In this document: positions 11,840-22,600 of the stretch, piece after piece
Layout of the letters: each line of letters opens with the position of its first letter
Numbering within the stretch: position 1 is the first letter of the stretch
Assembly (NCBI GenBank): GCA_947179155.2
Contig: OX359273.1
Location: 42,071,023 to 42,135,022 of the forward strand
Reading direction: 5' to 3'
DNA: 64,000 nt
Origin: Hedera helix
Lineage: Eukaryota > Streptophyta > Magnoliopsida > Apiales > Araliaceae
Position numbers and translations under genes: made by a program
The notes under the pieces: generated by a model
What the model was told of the DNA's origin: nothing
Databases searched by the model: none
What the model saw: only the letters and a program-made list of their open reading frames with translations

Positions 11840-14800
11840 TGTGACGACCCCAAATCCGGGTTCCATAACCTCGAGTTTGGTTCTCACTATTCAACACATT
11901 ACTAACAATTAAATACATACATTGCATTTAAATATCGCGGAATAATACATATTGGTTCCCTTCAAAAGGTTACAATACCAGGGTCTATCAACCTTAACAT
12001 AATAACAGTTCCTATCACAAGGAATTACAAAAGGTTTAACAACCGTAAATACATAATTAAAGATCTAATTAGCATGCATAAGCTAACTTAAGCTCTGACT
12101 TTTCCTTTTCCTTTATCCTTCTTTGAGCAATCAGGATTATCTGAAAAATGGTTCATGATATAGCAAGAATGAGCAACTAGTTTGCTCAGCAAGTTTAGAA
12201 CAATCATATAGATTTAATATATCATGAATGAATGGGAAATATCAACAATGATTCAACAATAGATATAACAATTGTGAATGAAACAGGATTCAAATTTTAA
12301 TAAACAGAATATTTGAATCTTAAAATGCTGAGTGGTCACTAAGGACCCTGAACTAACTAGGGTATAATAGAGTTTCCTCTGACCCTTTGAGTTGTTTGGT
12401 TTTCAAGGGGATCAGCCTATTCAACCCGCTGTATATGCATTACATTTAGTCACTGGCGCCCAAAGTCGGTTTCCCGACACAAAATCCCCTAATTTAGGGT
12501 TGTTCAATTCTCAGACTTAATATAAGAAATCCGCACCCAACAATGGTTTGGATAAGCTTTTAAAAGTATTCAAGTTATTGAATTTAGAAACGAAATGTCT
12601 AGCTGAATTATTAGCTTAAGACATTTTTAATACAGTTCATGAATCAAGAACTAATAAGCTTCAAATGCACTAAGTGCGATTGTATAAACAATATGGATGT
12701 GGAATAATTTTAAATAATTAAACCACTGCAAGCTTTAACAATAAATACAAGTATGGAAACTTGTTCAACGATAATAATTGAGTAGGGTTAGAGAACTTGC
12801 CTGTTTGCTCAGCTACAATAATTGTCTAGCTTTAACTAACTTGCTTTGAAAGACCTAACATTAATAAAGTCGGTCTAATAATTAGTACGGCGTATTTGCA
12901 TAACTATACGCTTAATAACGAACTTATTTACCACACATAAGTACTAACACATAATTTACATTAGTCAAAACAATATTATTAACCTTAAAGACACTTAATC
13001 ATTTTAGGTTAATAATTTAATAAGTTAGAAAATATTTTTCTTAAGTGTTGGACACTTATTAAACCTTTAAACAACTTATTATAATTGTTTAATTAAATTC
13101 AATTTATTTTATTAACTCAACCTCTTTTTAATTACTATTTAATATTGATTAAATAGAAATTAATTAATTAACTCTAGTTATTATTTAAAATAAATAATAA
13201 CTAATTGTACTTACCTATTATTTAATTATAATTAAATAATAAATAATTGTTAAATTAGTTTTAACCTTATTTAATTTAATGTAAATCAACCAATAATTAA
13301 CTAAGTAATTAACCTTACTTATTATTTAATTAAGGAAATTAAATAATAGTTTACTAATCTTAATCCTCTTTAATTATTATTTAATGTCAATTAAATAATA
13401 ATTAATTATTTAATTAATTTTAATTATTATTTAAGGTTAAATAATAATCAAATCATTCTTATTTATTATTTAAATTAAATAATAAATTATTACTCTAATA
13501 ACTTAATTTCCATTAATCGTTATTTAATGTTAATTAAATAATAATTAATTACTTAATTATCTTTATTTATTATTTAATAATATTTAAATAATAAATAATT
13601 AATTTATAAATTTTATCTCTCTTTAAATATTATTTAATAGGCATTAAATAATAATTGCTAATTTATCATCTTTATTTATTATTAACATTTAAAATAATAA
13701 ATAAATAATAAATTTATTTAACCTAACCATGGTTTAGCTAACTAGATTAATATTTAAAATATTTAAATATTAAACTTTCTGAAAAATATCCTCCCCAATA
13801 TTATTTTTGTATTATTATTATTTTTGTTATAATTTTAAATTAATTTTTAAATATTTAAATTAATTAAAATTAACCCGAATGGCATTTTCGTAATTAAGTT
13901 GAAAAACCGGACCGATGGCAATTTCGTAAATAATTCGAAAACTGAACCGAGGGCAGAATGGTAATTCTGCCGAAAAAAACACGGAGGGGCAAACTTGTAA
14001 TTTCGTCGGAAAATAACTACCGCGCATGGCGCGCGTTATAATATTTTCGGACCAAAACGGCGCCGTTTTTGGCAGGCCGGAAATGGCTTCCGCGCGTAAC
14101 GCGCGGAGAAATTTTCTGCCGACGCCAAACGACGTCGTTTGGCTCCGCGTCGGTGGGTGAACAGTGCCTCGCGCATTGCGCGGCCAGTGTTAAATTTTTC
14201 TTCCAAGCAGAATGTGAACAGTGTTTCCGGCTACCCATTTTAAATAAAAATATACCTTCAATAAATCTTTAACTCTTCAATAAAAATCCAAAAAAATTAC
14301 CAATCATCTTTTATTAATTTATAACATGAAAAATTAATTTTTCATGATTTAATATCAATATTTTTTTATAAAAATTTTTACATCACATAAACTACCATAA
14401 ATCATAACTTTTTGTATAAAACTCCATTTTGAGTGATTCAAACTTTGTTTTTCTCATGATTTAATGTTCTATAATATTAGAACATCAAATCTAAATATTA
14501 TCAAAAATTATAGTTAATCATTATATTGAGATTTATTTTCACACAACCAAATACATGTTTTTCATTCAATAAAACTCATAACACATAAGTTAAACCCATG
14601 ATCAACTATATAAACATACATAGCATGATATTAACCATAGAAATTATTACACTAATATTTATACTATAACTTGAAAGAAAAGCAAGATTAGGGTTTAAAA
14701 ATAACTACCTTGTTTTGATAGCTATTCTCCTCTTCTTTCCAAAATATGTTGTGAAGGAGGATGGCATGAACTAACTTAGGATTTCTTCTTCTTACTTGAT

Positions 14801-15779
14801 CTCTCAAATATTATGCTCTCACGTAAAGTTTTCTCTCAACTCTCTCTAGCTCTCTTTTGCTTGAAAAATAAAATGAAGTATATCTCATATTTCAAGTATA
14901 CTTGAAATATTACTAGATACATAAATTATATCTAATAATTTTAGCCCATCATGCACCCATTGGATACTTACACAAGTTAACCACATTAGGTGAAAAGAAG
15001 CATGGTGCATGTACTACAAAAAGAAAACAAGCAACCCTTTTAATTAAATAAATGAAAATCAAATAATAATACTAATAATAAAAATAATAACAATACACTC
15101 TCTCTCCTCCTCACCCCATTATGTCGGCTGATGGACTTCCAAAAAGTCCAAAAAATCAATTCACTTTTCTTATTTTAATTAATTAATAAGTTATTTAATT
15201 GTTTTTCCAAGTGGGCCAATCATTGGGCTTTAATTTAAAATACCAATTGGGCTTCTATTAAATTGTTTGGGCTACTAAATTGTCAAATTTTATTATTCCT
15301 CACTTGGGCTACTAATTGACCCATGTTGGGCTAATTTAATAATTTACACATTAATTATTCAATCCATGTTAAATAAATAATTAGATTGAATAAATAATTA
15401 AATATTTTAACCCATAAGTATTAAATTACCAAATGGACTAATAAATATTATTATTAACATTTCACATTATTTACATTAATTAATAATCATATTAATTAAT
15501 TTATTATATTTAATTCACTCATTATATTCAATTTAATTGAATATTTAATTAATAGGAAACTTATCAATTATTTTGATATTAAAACTTTAGGGTTTGTTCA
15601 TTAATTTAATAACATATTAGTGACCCCCTTTAATTAATTTTAGTAATTAATTACATAATTATTTAATCACATAATTAATTAATCACATAAAAAGATTTAA
15701 ATAAACTCATAAAACTAACTCGTTGGAAATTAAATTAATATTTTAATTAATAAAAATGTGGAAATTCTAGGACATTACA
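11840..15779 (-). mobile_element. Solo LTR of 3.94 kb (gypsy type), copy 1 only
   Basis: The + strand starts tgtgacgaccccaaatcc and ends ctaggacattaca, giving TG...CA ends on either strand. It is flanked by AATAA at 11835-11839 and 15780-15784. Copy 2 has the empty site at about 57455. On the minus strand it ends ggggtcgtcaca, close to the Tekay-like LTR ends elsewhere here, so the LTR sense is minus. The two ends are not repeats of one another and there is no coding region, so it is one LTR, not a provirus. It contains a palindrome array (13130-13710) and a CpG-rich block (about 13980-14190). It ends about 0.9 kb upstream of the STP start codon. Confidence 0.88.
13130..13710. repeat. Array of about eleven AT palindromes in the LTR
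   Basis: A hairpin of the form ttattatttaat - short loop - attaaataataa recurs roughly every 40-70 bp. Clear examples are near 13148, 13190, 13335, 13387, 13435, 13474, 13531, 13579, 13638 and 13688. Loops and spacers vary, while the stem is kept. Confidence 0.75.
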
Positions 15780-15784
15780 AATAA

Positions 15785-16525
15785 TATATCTGAAACATCT
15801 AAATAATATATTTTTACTATTTTACCCATTTAAAAAAATTTAAAGTTATATAAATTTATTTAATATTACTTAATATAATTTTTAAATTTTTTTTACTCCA
15901 TTCAGTCATTATTTAATTATTCAGTCAAAAAAATTAGACTTAGTCATTCAGTCCAAAAATTTGACCGATTCAACCATTTAACTCTAAACAAATGCACTGA
16001 ATGACTGACCAATTCAACCATTCAACCTTATTCAGATATTATCAAACGGTCCCTAAATAGAGGTGATTATTTGCCTATAGAGCTTTCTATAAAAACCCCA
16101 TGTCATTTTCATGCATACTTAAAAAAAAAAAAAAAAGAAGTAAATTATGGGGTAAATAACTTCTAGTCTAAAATATATTTTGTATATAAAAATTTGAATT
16201 TTAATATTCAAAACATATCTAAGTGCATTTTAATTTTTTTTTCATTAAATAAAATATATTATTCGAGATTTTAAATTTATCAAAATGTATATAGAGTTGT
16301 TTTTACTAAATAAAATACACCATCACTTTTAAATACAATCTGTATCGTCTAAACTAAAAAAAAACTTGTGGTCCCACTTAAATATGTTAAACATTAAGAT
16401 TTAAATCTCAATAACTCTAAAAAATTTGGGGTCGAAACTATCTTTTAGTTATAACTTTTATTAGTATATTTTGACTTCCATTTCATGCATATAACAAAAC
16501 AAGTGTAGGAAAAGAAAAAAATCTC
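15785..16525. other. STP copy 1 upstream region
   Basis: Collinear with about 57456-58187 of copy 2. It is AT-rich with no open frame. It is the retained part of the STP upstream region that lies between the solo LTR and the TATA box. Confidence 0.6.
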
Positions 16526-16533
16526 TATATATA
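16526..16533 (+). promoter_or_regulatory. TATA box, STP copy 1
   Basis: tatatata in the context ctctatatatactcttg, 153 bp upstream of the STP start codon. It is conserved at the same distance in copy 2 (58188-58195). A CT-rich leader (about 16568-16605) typical of plant 5' UTRs follows. An ATG at 16548 lies only 15-22 bp past this box, so it is probably upstream of the transcript start. Confidence 0.65.
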
Positions 16534-16678
16534 CTCTTGCCATTGCCATGCAGTCCTCTATCTACTTAGTCCTTTTCTCTCTCTTCTCACTCACCTTCTC
16601 CCAACATATATTACTCCCCAGTCTATACTGTATAACATTTCATACCGTACTAACCGTAGTTAATTTTTCCGGCGAGAA

Positions 16679-19600
16679 ATGGCCGGCGGTGGTCCTATCG
16701 CTCCCGGAAACGGGAAGGCATATCCGGGCAACCTCACTTTATATGTCACCATAACATGCATTGTTGCTGCCATGGGAGGCCTTATCTTTGGTTATGATAT
16801 CGGAATTTCAGGTACCCAAATTTTTATTTTTTTTTATCTTTTTAATAGTGAAAAGAAATTAATTAATGGGTTTTGTTTAATTTTTGGTTAGGTGGAGTGA
16901 CAACTTCGGATTCATTTTTGAAGAAATTCTTCCCAGATGTATACAGAAAACAGAAAGCCGATGATTCGACGAATCAGTACTGTAAATTTGACAGCCAGAC
17001 ACTAACGATGTTCACGTCGTCCTTGTACGTGGCCGCACTTCTTTCCTCAATTGTGGCATCGTGCGTCACACGTAAATTGGGTCGAAAACTGTCAATGCTC
17101 GCCGGCGGTGTCCTGTTTTGCACCGGCGCTTTAATCAACGGCTTTGCTAAGAACGTCGACATGCTCATTATTGGTCGGATTTTGCTCGGTTTTGGTATTG
17201 GATTTGCCAATCAGGTAACTACTTAATTCAAAAATCCATTCTATTATTTTATTTTCTTTAAGTGAAGGTATTTCTTCATTTGTTGTGAATAATTCTGTGT
17301 GAAAATTTCACCGATCTAATCTAAAATCACATACTTACAACCGACAATGATAAATAATAGAAGAGGTACACAAGTTAAACGAATTGTTGAAATAGTACAA
17401 TGTGTTGTTTTCAGAAACAACACAACTCGCAAAGGAATATCCTTTTGTATTCATACGGATGTGTTTATCTCAAGAATTTTAGCTGGTCTTGTCTTGTAAC
17501 TCTTGTACTATGTCATTTTTTATTCTTTTTTTTGTTTTGTTTTGTTATTGCTATACTATTTTCTAAAATTGTTTTGTTTTCATTTGGAAACTTTGCTTGG
17601 TGGGTTTTGGATTCGAAAAATTGTTCTGCCTTTTAGAACTATTTGAAATCAAGAAAAAGGTTTTTGGGTGGGTGGTAGTATGAAACTTTTTACTTTTACC
17701 CCGGTCAGATCTGGTTGGTAATTTATTACTTCTTATCAGAGAAGTGTTGATGATAACGGAGGTTTTACTTTTGCCATACAGTTGACTGATGGAGTGGGTC
17801 TGAGCCAAATTGGTTCTTTAATTCTTTTCTTTTATTTTTTTAAAATAAAAAAACTGCAAAGTAAAGAGACCTTTCAATTTGATTCAGCATTTCTCTAAAC
17901 TCTATTACTGTTTCTGTTATTATTATTTTTTCCGGTCATTTAGTAATGAATCTGGTTTGAGGTGGTTGTGTTGTCGCATTATTATTATTGTTATTTTTTT
18001 TGTGGTAATTTGAGCAGAATTTTAACATTCTTGCATTTGATTCAAAATCTTATGAGTAGTTATTGATTATTCTACGTCCAATTTAAATTGAATAAGGTAT
18101 CCATAATTATTTCTGAAGACAAATTTATTAAATTAAATAGAAGGAGAGATAACTGTGTTATGATTGCTATTGAATTTTGTAATGTAGGTAAAAGAATAAA
18201 CCAAAATAGATCAAGAGTAAACTAACAGATTTCAGATAAAGAAACAAAAGAATGGAAGTTCAGAGAAATGAAAATAGTATTGATAAAGAAGGAGATGCAA
18301 TTCTGCAAAGCAGTAGGATTTTTTACAACATATCAGATATCCCTCCCTTCTCTATATTAGCTTATTTATAAAGCTAATGACAACCAACTACTTTTCCCTC
18401 CAATTTCAATTACAACAATTTTGAATAAAAGAAACTCTAATTGCTACTCTGCTACTAACTAATTTGTGACATCAGCATTAAACCAACAAGTTCTGCACTT
18501 CACTTAATACGCATTAACTGTTCTCTAACTGAAAATGACCTCAGCAATGCAGCTCAGCATAAAGCAATTGCAGCTTCTAACCAGCTTGATAGCAGACTAT
18601 CAATTGTTCCTGCATCAGCTTCCATTATCTGTATTCTGTAAAGGCTAATCATGGTCTCATCTAATCATGTTTATAACATTGCCTCCTACTCAAACAATCC
18701 TTGTCCACAAGGATAATCAGACAGTGGGAATTGTACTGAAGTCAAAATCAGGAAATTGAGATACCATTTGCTGTGCATCCTCCCATGTTGCATCTTCTGC
18801 TAAACTTCCAGCCCATTGAATCAAATATTCTACCTTAGGTCTGTTCTTATACTTGACCATCCTCTTACTCAGAATTCTTTCTAGAACCTCCTTAGGACTA
18901 CCATTTTCAGTAATTGGTGGCAATGAAGGACAGATAATAGCTTGAGCTCCAATAGTTTTTTTAAGTAGAGAGACATGGAAAACATCATGTATTTGAGTTT
19001 GTGCTGGTAACTTTAATCTATAAGCAACTGAACCAATCTTCTCTGTAATCTGATATGGACCATAATATCTGGAAGCCAATTTCAAATTGGATCTCTGAGC
19101 TAAACTAGACTGTCTATAAGGCTGAAGTTTCAGATATACAACCTCTCCAATATTGAACTCCCTTTTTGTTCTATGTTGGTCAGAATACATTTTCATTCTG
19201 TTTTGAGCCTGAAGGAGTTTCATCCTTAGATCCTGCAAAACTGAATTCCTTTCCCTTAAAAATTCATCCACAACTGGTACTTTAGTGACTTCAATCTGTT
19301 TGAAATTCAGGTGAGGGGGGGTCAAATCCAAACAAAGCTTTAAAAGGAGAACAATGTAAGGCTGTGTGGTAATTTGTGTTGTACCACCACTGAGCCAAGG
19401 GAAGCCACTTTGCCCATTTCTTTGGCTGATCACAGCACATATATACACCTCAAATAACATTTTAGACACCTGTTAAGCCTTTCTGTCTATCCATCCGACT
19501 GCGGGTGATAGGAAGTACTCATGCAAAGCTTAACTCCCAATTGATTGAACAGAGTCTGCCAAAATGTGCTTAAAAAAATTATGTCCCTGTCACTAACAAT

Positions 19601-22600
19601 GGTCTGAGGAAAACCATGCATTTTATAAATTTGTTCCACAAAGATCTTAGCCACATCAACTGCAGTATAAGGATACTTGAGACTGATGAAATGCCCAAAT
19701 TTAGAAAATATGTCAACTATTACCAATATAACATTTTTACCTTCAGATAAAGGAAGTCCTTCAATGAAATCCAAAGCTATGTCAGTCCATGGTTTGTTAG
19801 GTACCTCCAAGGGCTGTAATAAACCAGGATATGGAATAGTTTCTGTCTTATTTCTCTGACATAGATCACATTCATTAATTCACTTTTTAACATTTGATGC
19901 ACAACCTTTCCAAGTGAAATACCTCTGTAATCTTTTGAGAGTAGCTTGAATACCACAATGACCACCCATAGCACTATCATGTAAAATTGAAAACACTTGT
20001 TTCCTGATATCTTTTCCTTTTCCTAACACAATTACTCCTTTGTGCCTTAGTATCCCATTTTGAAAAGAATATTCTGGAATACTGTCTGCATTAATAACTA
20101 ACTGCTGAATCTAAGAATCACCTTCATAAGAATCTGAAATGTCTTGTAACCATATAGGTATAATACCAGTTATGGCTTTAACTGATCCCCCATTGCAGCT
20201 ATCCTTGTCTGATTTTCTGTCATACTCCTGCCTTGATAACGCATCTGCCACCACATTTTCAGTCCCTTTCTTATATGTGATCTCATAATCATACCCCAAC
20301 ATTTTGCTCAGCCATTTTTGTTGTAAGAAAGTTGTTAACCTCTGCTCCATAAAAAACTTAAGACTTTGGTGATCAGTCTTAATTATGAAATGCGATCCCA
20401 GTAAATATGTTCTCCATTTATTCACAGCCTGTAAAATAGCCAGTAACTCCTTCTCATAGACTGATAACCCCAGGTGTTTGGGAGCTAATGTCTTGCTTAG
20501 AAATGCCAACGGTCTTCCTTTTTGCATAAGAACTGCACCAATACCTTTACCACTAGCATCAGTTTCTACTACAAATGGTAGCTTAAAGTCAGGAAGGGCC
20601 AAAACAGGAGTAAAGATCATGGCTTGTTTCAACTTCAGAAAAGCATCTGCAGCCTCATCACTCCATTTAAACTGGTCCTTTTGCAGCAGTTTAGTAAGAG
20701 GTCTAGCAATTTCACCATAGTTTTTCACAAATCTTCTATAATAGTCTGTCAATCCTAAGAAACCCCTTAAGCCTTTAACAGAATTAGGTGTTGGCCATTT
20801 GCTCATAGCCTCAATTTTATTGGGATCTGCAGACAGTCCTTCAGGAGATATGATGTGACCTAAATATTCCACCTTAGGTTGTGCAAAAGAACATTTAGAT
20901 CGTTTTGCAAATAATGTCTGGGATCTTAGTAATGCAAGAGTGCTTCCAAGATGCTTCAAATGCTGGTGCAAATCTGAACTATAAACTAAAATATCATCAA
21001 AGAACACCAAAATGAATTTTCTCAGAAATAGAGCAAAAACCTGGTTCATAAGAGCTTGAAAAGTAGCCGGAGCATTAGTAAGACCAAATGGCATGACAAG
21101 AAACTCATAATGTCCCAAATGTGTCCTGAATGTAGTCTTGTGAATGTCAGGTGGATACATCCTGATTTGATGGTAACCGGACCTTAAATCCAATTTGCTG
21201 AAAATTGTTGCACCTTTCAATTCATCCAATAGCTCTTCAATGATAGGTATAGGGAATTTGTCCTTGATGGTTATATCATTTAAGTCCCTATAATCCACAC
21301 AAAACCTCCATGAGCCATCCTTCTTCTTTACCAGCAATATAGGTGATGATGCAAATGGACTTTGGCTAGGTTGTATGATTCCAGATAAAAGCATTTCTCT
21401 GACTATTTTTCAATTTCTTCTTTTTGTATGTGTGGATATCTATATGGTCTTATAGTGAAGGGTTCCGAACTAGTTTTGAGGGGAATGTGGTGATCATGAT
21501 TTCGTGGAGGAGGCAAGGCAGTAGGCTCCTTAAACACATCTGCATAATCAGTTAATATCTGATTCACTTCAGCTGGAACATTTTCTTTAGACTCATTTCC
21601 ATTGGCAGAGAATAATCCAGCCATGAAAAGTATTTGATCCTTTCTGTACGTATTAACTAGTTCCATACCAGTCATCATTGAAATAGTCATACCCTGTCCA
21701 TCCTTGGTTCCCTTCAGTTTAACTGATTTTCCATCCAAAGTGAAAGATAGTGTGAGTTGGTCAAAATTAAAAATACAATCTCCCAAAGTTTTCAACCATT
21801 GAACCCCCAAAACTGCATCAGATCCATTTAATGGAATGATCCTCATCTCTGTATGAAACTTGTAGCCTTGTGCACCCCAAACAAAATCTGTGCATTTTTC
21901 AGAACTTATGATTCTAAAGCCATCAGCTACACATACCTGCATTGGTTTATCCGATTCTTTTGCACACTGAAGCATGTCTGCAGTTCTAGAGTTTAGGAAA
22001 TTGTGAGTGCTTCCAGTATCAATCAACATTATAATTTCCTTATTATTAACTGCAGCCTTGACTCTGATGGTAGTGCCTGAAGTGTTACCCTTTAGTGCAT
22101 GAATGGAAATCTCCATGTTTGGTTTTGGGTTTCCTTCTGGTAGCAATAATTGTTCTTCCATCTTAGTCTCCAATTCTTCTTCCTCCCACTCCTCCTCTCC
22201 AATTAACATAAACACCTGTTTGTTCTTGCATCTATGATTCGAAGAGTAAGGTTCATCACAATTAAAACACAATCCCTTCTCTTTTCTTGCTTGAATTTCC
22301 TTATCGGTCAGCTTCTTAATGGGTCCCGAATAGGGTTTGTTTCCCTGGAAACTATCAATTGCTCTATGATATTGTGGATTATCAATCTTGGTTCCAGTTT
22401 GGTGACAGCAGAATTTACAGAAGTTCCAGTAGCAGAATTACTTACTTGTCTAAATGAAGAATTACTGGATTTAGATCTCCTGTAGATAGCCTCAACAGTG
22501 TGTTCTTGTACCCTCGCAGCTGATATAGCTTCAGATAACTTCTGAGGCTTAAACAGTTCCACAAAACCTCTAATTTCTTCCTTTAAACCACCAATGAAGC

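Noticed and set aside
13130..13710. CRISPR-like or origin-like repeat array
   Set aside because: Stems recur at irregular spacing with no unique spacers of constant length, in a plant LTR; palindrome array is the better description.
11840..15779. Complete non-autonomous LTR element (LARD/TRIM)
   Set aside because: The two ends are not repeated internally and no primer site follows either end; a single solo LTR with a 5-bp TSD fits better.
17400..17808. Extra STP exons in intron 2
   Set aside because: Open frames here are T-rich intron sequence present in both copies with many indels, and the conserved protein is already complete across the four exons.
19777..19980. Separate ORF within the intron provirus
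   Set aside because: It is out of frame with the integrase region that is recognisable in the overlapping frame; a shadow of the pol pseudogene.
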